Position numbers and translations under genes: made by a program. 64,000 nt of DNA from Aegilops tauschii subsp. strangulata (taxonomy: Eukaryota > Streptophyta > Magnoliopsida > Poales > Poaceae), in contig NC_053041.3 of the NCBI RefSeq assembly GCF_002575655.3, positions 372,417,054-372,481,053 of the forward strand, read 5' to 3'. Below, in pieces: positions 23,274-34,984 of this stretch. The notes below the pieces were generated by a model. That model was not told where the DNA came from and made no database searches. It saw only the letters and a program-made list of their open reading frames with translations. Numbering within the stretch: the stretch's first letter is position 1; the number at the start of each line of letters is the position of its first letter.

Positions 23274-26070
23274 TCACTTGGACTCATAAATTTCCTCCTC
23301 TATGCCGTCTAACAGGCTGTCTAACTTACAATCCTGTTGGGAATATTTGGTGGCTACTTCTACTTGGTCATACACCAAATTCACGGTAATTTCTTTCCCA
23401 TCTGACCCTAGAGGTCCGACCAGGGCCATATGATTTGGATCAAGCTTGGTATACCGTGTTTTCACCATGGTCCAGGCTTCTCGTGCACCTTCCCGGCAGG
23501 CTGATATCTTCCATAATCGGAAGCGCCGCCGCGCTCCCTTGAATAGCTCTATAAGCTCCTCCATCCTTCCTGGAGGGGAGGCGGATGGCCATAAAGCCTT
23601 GGCAACACTTCACATCGCCTGCCGAGTTTGCTCGTGCATTTGCGACAGCTCTTGTAGCAGATCGCCCGAGATGTCGGACATCTCCTCTTCGGGCCGGTCA
23701 GCATACCTACAGATATAATTCTGGCAGTCCCTTTCATCTCCGAACTACACGGAGGTAGGTGTGACCACATACCAAATATGTCGCCGCGCAGCCTCTTATT
23801 TTCCTTCACGAAATCAGCCAGCTGGGCCCGTACATCTTTCAGTTCTTCGCCCAGCTGGGCGTGGGCATCCTGCAGCTTGTTTTTCTCATCTCTGACTCGT
23901 GTTAGCACACGTTCGCCCGCGGCCAGCAGCCTTTTGGCTTCTTGTTCTTCCACTTGGGCGGTTTTCAGTTGCTCCTTCAGTTGATCTGACGATCCTGCTA
24001 TAAGATGAGCAATAGTGTTAGCATTGCCGGTACATAATTATGTTTTCTCGATGAAGGGGAACATTACCAGGTGATGCCTTCTTGGATTTCTCTAGTTCAG
24101 CCGTAGCAGCAGTTAGTTGGGTCCGACACTTTTCTAGTTCCTGAGACAACAGGTTGTTCTTCTCCTTCAGCACCTGGTTATACAATGATCCTTAAATCAG
24201 TTGTATCAAGTTTTTCAAGTCTCGGGGGCTACTGGTATATAATTATCCGTTTTGTCTAAATTTACCAGCATATCTTTTACATGTTGGTCTGTGGCTTTGG
24301 CAAGCCCGTCTCGAGCAGCTTGGATATATGCATTAGCCGAGCTGAAGGCATTGAATGCCTCGTTCGTAAAGCCGGGGTCGCGTAGAACAGCTCTCCGGCG
24401 CCGATGATTCATGGCGCTCTCCACTTCCGAGTTTGTGATGGATACATCATCCGACTCCTCTGCCGAAGGACAATCCGGTGTCACTCCCGTATCAGCCCTT
24501 GCCTTTAATGCAAGGTCAGGAACCTGACTTGTGGAGGCGCGACCGGTAAGATTCCCGGACATAGTCTGGCGAACGCTTTTTCTGATAAGACACGGCGGAT
24601 AATGTTACAGTTGGATGTCACTGCCAAAGGGGCATATTTACAAGGCCATACCTCTTTGATGAAGGCTCGGTCGTATCTTCGTTTGCCTTCCTCTTCGAAG
24701 GCTTGCTCGGCGTGGGCGCCACTCTCTTTTGGAATTGCCTCCAGCGTAGCATGACGCGCCGAGCGTCTCCCCTTTGGAGCACAAGACAGTGCGGTGGGTG
24801 AGGCTGAATGAGGAGGCTCTTTCAGAGGGTATATCTCCTGATTACCTACGTGCGAGGCGGGAAGAAGACCGGGATAGTCGGCGGTGATGGCCACTTCCAT
24901 GCCGTCATAGCTCGCCTGGTAGAACACCCCATCCTTGAGCTCCACATATGTGTCCGGATCCTCTTCGAATCCGGGGTCCAGGTCCCGGTTATGGTTCTCT
25001 GGCTGTGGGGCGGGGCAGTGTAGCTCTCGGAGATTTTCCGCCATTCCTGTTACGAATGGGCGGAGTAATGTTCATTAAAAGTGACCCGGGGAGTAGATTG
25101 AATGGAATAATGGGATTGGAACTCACCCAGCTAGGAGGGTTGTACATGAAAAATCCATCCCGGCGCTTAATGCGGAGGAATTCCTGTTCCTCCCCTTTGA
25201 ACAGTTCGGCCAATATCTTGGCCAAAGTAGCGGGGGTGTCCGGACCTTTTCGACCGCAACGGGAGGCGTCATCTTCCCCATTGTAGTGCCACATAGGAAG
25301 CCCCCTGTATTGGAGGGGCTGAACCCCTCGCACTATGGAAGTCGCCATTACCTCGACTATTGATAATCCGGACTAGGCAAGCGTCTTTATCTTGCTCATC
25401 ATTCGACGGACTTCCGCACTATCTTCCTCCTCGAGGCTCCGAGGGCGCCAGCTATGGCGTTTCTTCAATGGAACCCTTGTAAATTCGGGAAGACCCATTC
25501 GAACTGGGTCAGGAACGGCGACGACCTCGATATAGAACCATTCGGAATTCCACTCTTCGGATGCCTTCTTCGGCATGCCGGACAGGTACCCGGTCCCGGC
25601 GATGCGCCATACTTCGGCTCCGCCCACTTCAAATATTGATCCATCTTGGTTGCGAGGGACGAGGCAGAATAGCTTCCTCCACAAATCAAAATGGGCCTCG
25701 CAACCCAGGAATAGCTCGCAAAGAGCGACATAGCCCGCGATATGCAGGATGGAGGCAGGAGTGAAGTTGTGCAGTTTAAGGCCATAATACCCCAGAAGCC
25801 CTCGGAGGAACGGATGGATTGGGAATCCGACGCCTCTTGGCAAGTAGGGGACGAAGCACACTTGCTCCCCCTGGATGGATTGGGGAAATTCTCAGCCTGA
25901 GCCCCGCCGTTGAAGGAATTCAATCCTGCTCGAACAGGGACTAGATCCGCAGGGGGAAGGAATCCCTGTGTTTGCAGCTTCGCCAACTGACCGTTAGATA
26001 CAGAGCATCTATCCCAGTCGTCTTTTTCTGAGCCGTGGGGACGGGAGGAAGAGCTGGGAACGCTGGCCAT
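23274..26070 (-). pseudogene. Antisense gene of the gypsy element (putative gypsy-type transposon domain, Pfam Transposase_28 type)
   Basis: On the minus strand from MASVPSSSSRPHGSEKDDWD (26070) come LAKLQTQGFLPPADL and, after a shift near 25880, FVPYLPRGVGFPIHPFLRGL with FTPASILHIAGYVALCELFL (25861-25373). This is the plant gypsy-type transposon domain. Later parts: 25348-24989 and 25044-24505; 24562-24215 (serine/acid-rich); 23953-23549, strongly coiled-coil (KNKLQDAHAQLGEELKDV); 23564-23274. Gaps are probably introns. Upstream, TCTATTTAACGGG near 26140 could be its TATA element. The function of these antisense genes is not established to my knowledge. It shows a frameshift here. Confidence 0.65.
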
Positions 26071-26370
26071 GTTGGAATGGTTTTTCCTAGCAAGCTCTGA
26101 GGATTTTTTTTGGCGTGATGTGGAACGGATCTGAGATCCAATCCCGTTAAATAGACGCTGTTCTTACATGGCCGGGGTGTTATGTGCAAAAATACCCTGA
26201 CCTCTTGCATTCGCTCGACACGTGGAAGCTGAAGTTGTTGACGCATAGAAGCCGAGGGGCACAACATTAAATGGAGTGCCGAATACATCTCTTTGAAAAT
26301 CATCAGAGGAAGAACCCGCCTTGCAGCGCCGAAGACAATCTGCGCGCCGGGCACATCGTCATTGAAGCCT

Positions 26371-26860
26371 GGTTCGGGGGCTACTGAGGGAGTCCTGGAT
26401 TAAGGGGTCCTCGGGCGTCCGACCTGTTATACATGGGCCAGACTGATGGCCGTGAAGATACGAAGACCGAAGACTCTCTCCCATGTCTGTATGTGACTCT
26501 CCTTGACATGGGAGGCAAGCTTGGCGGCCAAATATGAAGATTCCTTTCTCTGTAACCGACCTTATGTAACCCTAGATCCCTCCGGTGTCTATATAAACTG
26601 GAGGGCTAGGTCCGTAGAGGCCAATCATGATAATCATAGTCATACAGGCTAGACTTCTATGGTTTTAGCCTATCTCGAGGTAGATCAACTCTTGTAATAC
26701 TCATATTCATCAAGATCAATCAAGAAGGAAGTAGGGTATTACCTCCATAGAGAGGGCCCGAACCTGGGTAAACATTGTGTCCCTTGTCTCCTGTTACCAT
26801 CGATCCTAGACGCACAGTTTGGGACCCCCTACCCGGGATCCGCCGGTTTTGACACCGACA
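26371..26860 (+). repeat. Polypurine-type tract and right LTR of the 10-kb gypsy element
   Basis: GGTTCGGGGGCTAC (26371-26384) is at the position of the plus-strand primer. The LTR runs from 26385 (TGAGGGAGTCC) to 26860 (GACACCGACA), 476 bp. Confidence 0.88.
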
Positions 26861-27194
26861 GTGTCCTTTAGAAATGACAAAAGGGGCTCCACGACGATGC
26901 ATGATGGAAAATTGTTCATTACGAGACGCAGGAGATCAGCGACAGGCCCATCGATGAGATCGACGGCTGTTGAACCCGAAGGGTTGGGGTGGGCAACTTA
27001 ACATGTGACATAACCCTCGTCATGCCGTCGGTGTCGATGACCTCGATGTCGTAGCCGGTGTCCGCGACAAGCCAGAATACTCCAGCCCGCTGATCGAAAG
27101 GCTCAATCCAGGTCCACTCATCATCGTCGGCTTCCTCGGCGGCCACCTCGCCGACATCGGGCGAAGAGGCCGCGGTAAAGCTCTTTTGGGCCAT

Positions 27195-27960
27195 TCGCTC
27201 CTCGAGCTTCCTGGGATGCGTAGCGGGGCTTAGGCTGCAACGCTCTAGAGTGGGAGAGGGGGTGGGGATGGGGATCTCTGGGAAAGGGGGCGTTTCACAT
27301 GCGTCATCTAAGAAACTCAGGGCAGCGAGGGTATGTGAATCGGTGGGTAAACTGCACGGGCAGATCGGCAGAGGTTGACGATGGAGGCGGTGGCGGCGAC
27401 CTAGCTAGGTTTGGAGCGAGGGAGGGGTGGTGTGTATGGGTGTGTATGTGTGTGAGCGGGGGATTTGGGGTGAGCAAAGGATTTGGGGTGTGTGTGGAGG
27501 GGTCCAAGGTGGTGTTTGAGGAAATGCCGCGGGTACTGAAAATTTTACTAGGTGGGAGTAAAATGGCGGGGCTACCGAAAATTTGGATCAAGGGATTGAA
27601 GTAGAGCGGGGCAGGAGTAAAATGGCGTGGCTACTGAAAATTTGGATCTACTGATTGAAGCAGAGCGAGAGTAACAGAAACGGTCGAGGCATACTAATCA
27701 TGTGCTATCAAACAGAAAAACCATCTAAGCGGACGCGGGTAGATATTTTCGAGATTGCGAGGGAGTAGATATTTTCGAGAGGGGGAGGGAAGCCTCATGG
27801 AGCCCAATCTACTGTGATCATGTGGGTGACAGAGGCAGGGCGCGACACACGGGTAGTCCTAGGGAACCGTGTCAGTTTCGTAGCCGATCGCAGACAGGTG
27901 ATGCATCCGACTCGTCTGCTGTTTATAAATTTGGCCAAAAAAATGTGGGATAGGGTCAGA
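27195..27960. other. Upstream region of the B3 gene with a 59-bp duplication
   Basis: GGAGTAAAATGGCG starts at 27555 and 27614; the two units (27554-27612 and 27613-27672) share CTAC(C/T)GAAAATTTGGATC and GATTGAAG. G-rich sequence at 27240-27480 precedes them. No gene is seen. Confidence 0.55.
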
Positions 27961-30330
27961 ACATGAACACACTTGCATGTGGACCAATTATATATATGAA
28001 AAGGGTGGTTTGATGTTCAAATACCCAATGCACAACTTTGATGTGGCACTTGTCGCACAAAGCACACGTTATTATTGCTAGCCTCCCCCCAAGCACACAC
28101 ACTTCATGTTGCCGGGAGGGGAATCCTAGCTATGAACGCATGCCCCCAAATAGCCAAGTCTGACATCTCATCGTACCGTAACACAAAACTGAAAGGAGTA
28201 CATCAACCCCCCCTCCCCCCTTTGCTTCCGATCAAATGTGCACCGCGTGCGGGCCCACAGATGTGTTATTCTGGCGTTACCAAATCCCAAATTTGATGTG
28301 GCACATGTGCATCGCAAATTAACCGGGCATCCCCGACCCCACGGAGGTTCATCTAGTACGAAGTAGTTCTATGCCCCTCCCCCCTTTGCTTCCGATCAAA
28401 TGTGGACCGTGTGCGGGCCCATAGATGTGTTCTTCTCGCATTACCAAATCACAAGTTTGATGTGGAACATGTGCATCGCAAAACTAACCGAGCATCCCCG
28501 ACCCCACGGAGGTTCATCCAGTACGAAGTAGTACTGTGCCCGCCCGACACACACACACACTTTGAGTCAGTGGGAGGGGGCATCCCACTAAGGCGTATTG
28601 TAAGACTGACCAAGAAGAATCACCACATTGGTCGTATAACCTCCCTTGTTCATTGGGTCAAAGTCATGCATTGACGTTCCACACGTGGTCCCACAAAAAT
28701 AGGCTAGTTTGTTGCTGATAACCATGCGAGGGAGTGCCTGAAGACAACCACTTCGTGCATGTGGCCCAAACATATGTATGAAGTGTCATGTGGTGTTTGA
28801 ATATACCCAATGCACAACTTTGATGTGGCCGCGTGCTTTTGAAACCGGAAGTCCCCACACGGAGCGAGGGTTCACGACACATAGTATACTATATATATAG
28901 GGATTCATGTGTATGCGAGCACTCGAACTTAGGTCTCGAATGTCACCATGATCGACGTACGACTATACGGTAACGCGAACCAAGAGAAGAAGAATCCACC
29001 CTGGTAACCTCTCTCGCGTTGTTGGTCGAAGTGATGGACGTCCACACGGGCCCACGAATATATAGGCCATCGATGATAACCAAGTGAGGGACAGAGGCCA
29101 AAGACAACCACTGCATGTATATATGTGCCCCAAACATATGTATGGAGATGCGTGATGCATGCATATATGTTTGAATACGAAAAGCACAACATTTTGATGT
29201 GGCGCATCCATGCGTCAAAAAACGCACAGTCCCCACACAGATCTGGTTCATGATGTGTCGCGTGCTCGCCCCCCCCCCCCCACTTCGACCTGGTGGGAGG
29301 GATTCCTGCATACACATGAGCGCGAAGTATATAGTTGCATGTACCGAACCGTATAAGACGAACCAAAATTTAATCCCCTCCAAATTGTAAGTCAAATTAA
29401 CCTCTGTCATTGTCGGTCTAAGTGATTGACCAAGCGGGCACACAGAGATGGACGAAGCATCTCGCTGATAACCCGGTGAGTGAGTGCTAGAGTACAACCA
29501 CCATCGCTTGCTTGTGGGCAAAACACATGTATGGAGATTTGTGGTTGTGATGTTTGAATACCTAATATATATGCAGAACTTTGATGTGGCACCTGCCTCG
29601 GAAACCTTTATGTCCCCCACATGAACCCAGGTTCATGACATGTAGTATATATATGTTGCCCCCTCCCCTCTTCGACGCATAATATATACTCCTACGTACC
29701 GTAACACAACCCGAAAATAATCCTCCTTGTTCGTCAAATTACCTTTCTCATTGTGTCATATATTTGATGGACGACGACCTCGCGGGCCCATGGAGGGAAG
29801 AGTCGCAGGCGAATGAGTGACAACCATCGTCCCCACATGGCCCAATGTGTTGGTGATGTTTTTAATACCCAATACGCACAACTTCTTTGCAGCACCTGCC
29901 TCGGAAACCGAAAAGTCCCCACACGGAGCGAGATCGATTCATGACGTGTGTGTAGTATATATGTGCTGCCCCGGCCCCCTCCTCCCCTCTTCGACGCGTA
30001 CTATATACTCCTACCGCAACACAACCCAAAAAGAAACCTCCTTGCTGGATCAAAGTGATGGAGGACAACCTCGCGGGCCCACGGATGGAAGCATCGCATG
30101 CGAGTGAGTGTCCTATATGACGCGTAGTATTGCCCCCGGCCACCCTCTTCAACGCGTACTACATATATACTCCTACCGTACGTATAACAAAAACCAAAAA
30201 ATGACCATCCTTGTTGGTCAAATTAACCACTCTCATTGCATGTCATAGTTTTGGACGGCGACCTCGCGGGCCCACGCGAGTGAGTGTCCTAGGACCACTG
30301 CATGCATGTGGCCCAAAGATGCATGCCAAA
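27961..30330. repeat. Degenerate tandem array, about 160-390 bp spacing
   Basis: Recurring blocks: ACAACTTTGATGTGGC or variants near 28035, 28290, 28455, 28815, 29190, 29575 and 29880; GTCCCCACACGGAGCGAG; TTCATGACGTGTAGTATATA; CTTCGACGCGTACTATATAC; and CCTCGCGGGCCCA. The spacing is uneven and the units are strongly diverged. Open frames here shift between units and look non-coding. It is not clear whether this belongs to the CACTA at its left or is independent. Confidence 0.65.
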
Positions 30331-31200
30331 CTTTTTCTACAGCGAACATGCGATTCAAAGGATTTTAGTGTTGAAAAACGAAAAAAATAGATAACATCTA
30401 TCCATTTTTTATAAATTGATTGATTTCCCAGGGATTTATATGTGCAAAAATCAAATTTGATCTACATGAGACCTGTGATAGTGCACGAAAATGGATTGCA
30501 AAATCATATGTGTACGTGTCCCTGGGTGCATGTTTAGTCCCCATGCAAGAAATTTCTAACATCTACAATCTTGATTTTAAAATCCAATAAATCTAAAACT
30601 AAGTTGAAATTCATGAAACTTTTCATGGTGTCATATGGACACCAATAGACTATGATATTTTTTTTTCAAATTTGAGACAAGTTTTGATATAACCTTCTTA
30701 CATACAGGAAATTATAAATAATTATCAAACAATATCACAAACGAACTCTTTATTCGAACCGTGTGCTTTAGACCAACAAAATGCAAGTGCAGTGCTTCGG
30801 TTAAGCAATAAAGCGGCAGAATTAATCATCAAAAAGGAAAAATCAATATAATACGTGCTGCACACGTGTCCCGTGTGCCATACGAGCACGCGTGAGTTGA
30901 CGAGATGCATGCTAGCAGGAAGACCGGGAGGCCGAGGCATGCGCGTGTTCGCTACGCACTCACCGTGGGGCGTGCTAGTAGCTGTGTGAAATGAATGTAG
31001 GTGTGCCAACAGTCCGGTGTGCAGGCTCACCGGGAGGTGGGCCAGCCCTTTGACCGCCGCCCACCTCGCTCCCACTGCTCCATATTAATGGCGCGCCCGA
31101 TCCGCGGCCGCACACCCTGTCGACAGTTGTCACCGCCGCATGGAGTGTATTAGGATTTTGCCAAAGCACACCATCGGCTGGTGAAGCACTCGCGCAACGC
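30331..31200. other. AT-rich stretch, then F-box gene 1 upstream region
   Basis: 30331-30740 is AT-rich with no gene seen. 30850-31200 becomes GC-richer and leads into the F-box start. No certain TATA box. Confidence 0.5.
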
Positions 31201-32285
31201 ATGAAGCTCGGCGCAGAGGTTGCTGTCGCCGCCGACGAGGTCTCACGCGGGCAGCAACGCGACCTTGACTTCGTCGCCGTCGTCGTGCCTCCCCAGCCGG
31301 AGCCGGAGGTCCACAGCTACTCTGGCAATGTCTCCGACTCCGACGGAAAACCGGTTAGTCCCCCCCCCCCTTTATTTGGGAACAGAAACCCTTGGTTATG
31401 TTCACCCAGTCCATGAAATAAGAGTAAGATTCGTTAGATCCGTGTAGTGTATTGATTGTTTGAATGGTATCTATGGTTAGTGATTAATTATTTGTTCTGT
31501 ACAAATGATTTTTTTGCTAATAATCCAACTAGGGTTAGCGTGCATGCTAATAATTCGTAGCCAGATCTTGAGAATTGATTTTGAATGTCCTACATGTATG
31601 TATCTGCCTTTTTTTCCTTCCAGATTTCTATGTACATAGATGAGGCTCTGGCCAGCGGCGCCGCCGGAAGTAGATCCTGCAACCGGCAGCGCGGGTATAA
31701 GCGGCCTTGCCCCCTGGATCTGAGGAACCCGTAGAATATCGGGCGGACCGCATCAACGATCTCCCGGACGCCATCCTTGGGAAGATCATCTTCCTTCTCC
31801 CCACCAAGGATGGCTGCCGCACACAGGTCCTCGCATCTCGGTGGCGTACTCTGGGCGCGCCGCACCTCTTAATCTCGACTGTCGCCGGCTATCTGCCATT
31901 CATAATTTTGAACTCCACAGAGCTATCATCTTCTCCCACGAGGGCTCCGTTCAACAGCTATGCATCTCGGCATGCTACCTGATGCACATACCATTCACGG
32001 TGAACGCCTGGCTGACATCCCGTCAATTCAAAAAACTCCAACATCTTGAGTTCTACCATTACTATGCAAATAGTTGTCCACCAAGCGTTGTAGTTGTGCC
32101 CTCACCACCAGTGTCCATCTCATATTTTTCCTCCTCTCTCCACACCACCACCCTAGCCCGGTGTCATCTACGAGACAGTCTGGTACAAATGCTTTGACTC
32201 CCACTGCTAAAAAACTCGCGCTTGTGGTGGTCGATCTGTCAGAGGCCTCAGTACACATCATCATCCACTACTGCTGCCCTGCCGT
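31201..32285 (+). pseudogene. F-box/LRR/FBD gene 1, 5' half, cut by a CACTA insertion
   Basis: Exon 1 31201-31353 (MKLGAEVAVAADEVSRG..., 51 codons), intron 31354-31623 (GT/AG), exon 2 from 31624. The F-box is [20 protein letters not shown] (about 31746-31805) followed by RWRTL; leucine-rich sequence follows to HIIIHYCCPA at 32285. F-box proteins supply substrate choice for SCF ubiquitin ligases. One-base losses near 31712 (C run) and 31852 (T of the expected TGG), a TGA at 32195-32197 and an extra A near 32209 break the frame. The protein continues in frame at 44171 (LERLLLVFG), so the gene was continuous before insertion. Confidence 0.85.
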
Positions 32286-32870
32286 CACTATTGCAGGATG
32301 TTGCTAACGCAACACTACGATCAGAGACCCTTCGAGAAACTGTGTGCGATGCAATAATCGCAAACGGTGGTGTATGAAAACCGTCAGAAATGTATAAAAC
32401 GTTTGCGATGATGGATGCATAACACACGGTTCAGGTTATAGTTGCGTGTGCGATGCAGGGCATACGGTTCAGTCCACTTAACTGTTTGCGATGAGGAGGA
32501 ACAAAAGAAACGGACAGCCAGACGAAGGTGTGTGCGATATACAGCATACAGTTCACTCGGATGAACTGTTTGTGATTAGGCAAAACAAAAGAAACGGTCA
32601 GCCAGATTCAAGGTGTGTGCGATATACGGCATGCGGTTCACACGGATGAACTGTTTGTGTTGAGACAAGAGAACAGAAACGGTTCAATATAACAAGATGT
32701 GTGTGATACGCGACAAACAGGTCTGTAATCAGAAATGTGTGCGAAGACCAATAATAACACAGACGGTTGCTGCTAATAGGACGTGTGTGTTGTGCGATGG
32801 GATTGCATACAGAACAACAATATATACACACACACACACACTCACTTACAGGGACATGCATTCGTATTTT
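32286..32870 (+). repeat. 5' CACTA terminus with subterminal repeats
   Basis: After the terminal repeat, motifs GTTTGCGATGA, TGTGTGCGATATAC and GGATGAACTGTTTGTG recur with a period near 81 bp (for example 32531 and 32611). They match the repeats at 5440-6075 in reverse. Confidence 0.82.
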
Positions 32871-33174
32871 ATTAGTTAAATCCCACTTATAAACCAGGAC
32901 CGGGGTATATAGGAGGTAATTAAATCGCAAAAGTTTTTTTGTATTAACCGTATGTGTACGTGTCCTTTCGTCCTCCTCTCGCACGTCTTGTCACCCCGCT
33001 GCCGTAGACGGCTTATAGCGCAAGCTTGCGCAGCGCGCGGGGGCGTTCTTTTGGTCAAACGGCGGCGCCAATTAATCGTCGGTGAGCCCGTTCCCGCGCA
33101 ACCTTGCAGGTTCCCGCACAAGCTTCCCGCCCGACTCGGTGAAATCCCCCAAAATCCCAATGCTTACCGGCCTG

Positions 33175-33183
33175 CTATAAAAA
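33175..33183 (+). promoter_or_regulatory. TATA box of the first CACTA gene
   Basis: CTATAAAAA lies 82 bases before the ATG at 33265, in a GC-rich stretch just inside the subterminal repeats. Spacing suits a short 5' leader. Confidence 0.55.
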
Positions 33184-33264
33184 CCCTCACGGTCGGCGAG
33201 TCTTGCGTCGCATTTTCCCCTCCCTCCCTGTAGCTTATCTCGTCTGGTTCACCCACAATCGCCA

Positions 33265-34014
33265 ATGGCACCGGTCCGTCGGAGTCGCTCAGCCACTCCG
33301 CCGTCATCAGAGGACAGCTCCAGCTGGGCGGCTACACCGCGGCGGCGGCGCAGTCCCCGGCGTAGTGTAGTGCGCGTGGCGTCCCTGTTGGGTGTGCGCT
33401 AAACACCCACCACACGCTCCGCCGCCGCTGCCCATCGGCAGCTGCTGCCGGCCGCCATTGCCGCCACACCACCGTCGAAAGCCAGGGCCATCTCCCGCTC
33501 CGCCGTCGCGGCCTGAAGGCGGGAGGTGACCGTTGTGGCCTCCACCCCACTGCCGGCCACCGTGGCCATCACCCGCTCCGCCACCGCGGCCTGAAGGCGG
33601 GAGGTGGTGGTCGTGCCCGCCACCCCATCGTCGGCCGCCGTTGCCGCCAGCCCACCGTCGACCGCCGGGATCATCACCCGCTCCGCCACCACCGCCCGAA
33701 GGAGGGAGGCGGAGGTGGAGGCCCGCACGTGCGTCAGCGAACTTGCGCGCTACATCGAGTTCCTGCGGGAGGAGGAGGAGCGTCTCGTCGAGCACGCAAA
33801 GAGCCTTACCGCAGCCGTGGCTGCAGCACACGCCAACGCAGAGGCGAGGAATCAGGAGATCTACGAGTAGTCCAGCCGCTTCGAGAGGGATCGTCTGGAG
33901 CGGCAGTGGGCGTTCGAGCTGGCGAGCGTCGCTGAACGTGCAAAAGCGGCAGACACCGTATTGCATTTCTCCGGCTCGTCGGTAGGCTCCTCCTCCTCCT
34001 CTTCCTCTCACTGA
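33265..34014 (+). pseudogene. First cargo gene of the CACTA, 249-codon frame with four premature stops
   Basis: ATG in good context (GCCAATGGC). The frame runs to TGA at 34012-34014 and is broken only by TAA 33400-33402, TGA 33514-33516, TGA 33592-33594 and TAG 33868-33870. Each is one C-to-T change from CAA, CGA, CGA or CAG, and there is no frameshift. The protein would be Ala/Pro/Arg-rich with two to three repeats of an ITRSATAA/RRE(V) unit (about 33440-33700, steps of 78-105 bp). A coiled-coil follows (LARYIEFLREEEERLVEHAK) and a serine run at the C-terminus. I recognise no family. Confidence 0.6.
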
Positions 34015-34329
34015 GCGCGCTCGGCAGAGGAGAGGCTACCGGAACTAGCACAAAGCCCCTCCGTGGTAGTAGTAGTATTTAGGGGCTATTTTGTTCAGTT
34101 CATCTAACTATAGTTGTGTCGTTGAACTGTACAACGTACTTAAAATTAGCTAGTATATATAGTTGAACTAGCTATTTCAGTACGTGGTTGGCAACAAGTG
34201 GGGAAAAGTTTGGTCGGTTCAGCTGTCGAGTTGAACTGTTTGTATAAATTAGAAACGACTGCTTAATCTATGAATGAAATCTATGCTTAATTACTGAATT
34301 TTAGTTGCAAAAATTAGATAGTGCTAGTG

Positions 34330-34700
34330 ATTTCTAGCTGCATATTTTGACAAATCGTAGTGTTACAAGGATTGACAAATGGCAACGTTACTAGATCAAC
34401 AAATGTAAATCTTTCCAGTTTGATAAATGGCAACATACCCAATATGACAGATGCAAATCTTACCAGATTGTTTGTACGTGGTTGCACACGGGCCATCCAA
34501 AACAACCGTTTGTGTTGAAGGGATGCACAAATCCTGCGCTGATCTCACTTTCCATACGGGTGTTCTATCTAAAACGTTTGCGATCAAGAGCTGCACAGAT
34601 CCTGCTCGGCACATTTTCCCTTGGCTTCCTGGGGAAGCTATCGGTTTGCATATGGGTGTTCTAACTAAAACATTTGCGATGAGTGTTTTATATTTAAAAA
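34330..34700 (+). repeat. Minisatellite and internal subterminal-type repeats
   Basis: 34330-34480 holds about five units of 27-33 bp built on GACAAATGGCAACGTTAC / GATGCAAATCTTACCAG. 34495-34690 has AACCGTTTGTGTTG, AAAACGTTTGCGATC and AAACATTTGCGATGAG spaced by about 60-110 bases, resembling the terminal repeats but about 2.2 kb inside the element. Confidence 0.6.
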
Positions 34701-34984
34701 CCGAAGTAAACTGCAGCTTGGGTGCCATTAATGGAGAGGATGTGAGCAAGATGGGCGGCCATGGAAGTCAAAGGGCTCGCCTCCCGGTGAGCCTGCATGG
34801 CGTAAAGCTCGCACGCTTCCCGTTGAGCCTCTGCATTGGAGTACAGCTCGCACGCCTTCCGTTTAGTCAAGCACTCAAGCACCTGTCCGCATGGCACTTC
34901 CTAGCCATTAAAAGAGTGAGGTGTTGCGTCACGTGAATGGTTAACAGAACGCACACAATTTAAATTATACAAAACGTTTGAGAT

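Larger units (their letters stand above)
16872..26860 (+). mobile_element. Complete Ty3-gypsy element with target duplication GTGTC
   Basis: LTRs at 16872-17352 and 26385-26860, flanked by GTGTC at 16867-16871 and 26861-26865. Internal order is gag, protease, reverse transcriptase, RNase H, integrase, then a long 3' region holding an antisense gene. All genes are broken by shifts and stops, so this copy is inactive. The LTRs differ at roughly 5 percent of positions by eye. It landed in an exon of the CACTA B3 gene. Confidence 0.93.
15087..27194 (-). pseudogene. B3-domain gene of the CACTA element, split by a gypsy insertion
   Basis: Exons on the minus strand: first at 27194 (MAQKSFTAASSPDVGE, acidic, then WTWIEPFDQRAGVFWLVAD) to 26861. 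It continues past the gypsy insertion at 16871-16781 (DTFCDAGLGSL...EEEPICDK), then 15582-15414 (FDPLLDPFCI...KIFVCTIKKTSVHYGM), then 15328-15087. The two introns bounded here have GT/AG ends; the second is about 85 bp. The last two exons give a B3 DNA-binding fold pattern: PKWFTDDYL, a basic middle strand, a W...K.FNI.EGSIFAF end. One base is missing near TKDGWPG, shifting the frame, and another shift lies near 27000. No other gene of the element is visible. In plants, B3 domains bind DNA; here the target might be the subterminal repeats, which is my inference. Confidence 0.65.
14167..27260 (-). mobile_element. CACTA element of the B3-carrying family, minus orientation, heavily nested
   Basis: The left boundary CACTGGTACAACGAGGTGCT (14167) is the 3'-type terminus of the family seen at 44170 and 57073. 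Moving right come subterminal repeats, then a B3-domain gene on the minus strand, split by a complete gypsy element (16872-26860), with its first exon at 27194. The bases before the terminus are ACA. The opposite (5'-type) terminus was not found before the F-box gene at 31201. The right boundary given is therefore only the end of the region I can assign; the element may be truncated. Confidence 0.7.

Noticed and set aside
28929..29620. Minus-strand frame of 225 codons
   Set aside because: It spans several units of a diverged repeat array, mixes unrelated compositions and shows no domain.
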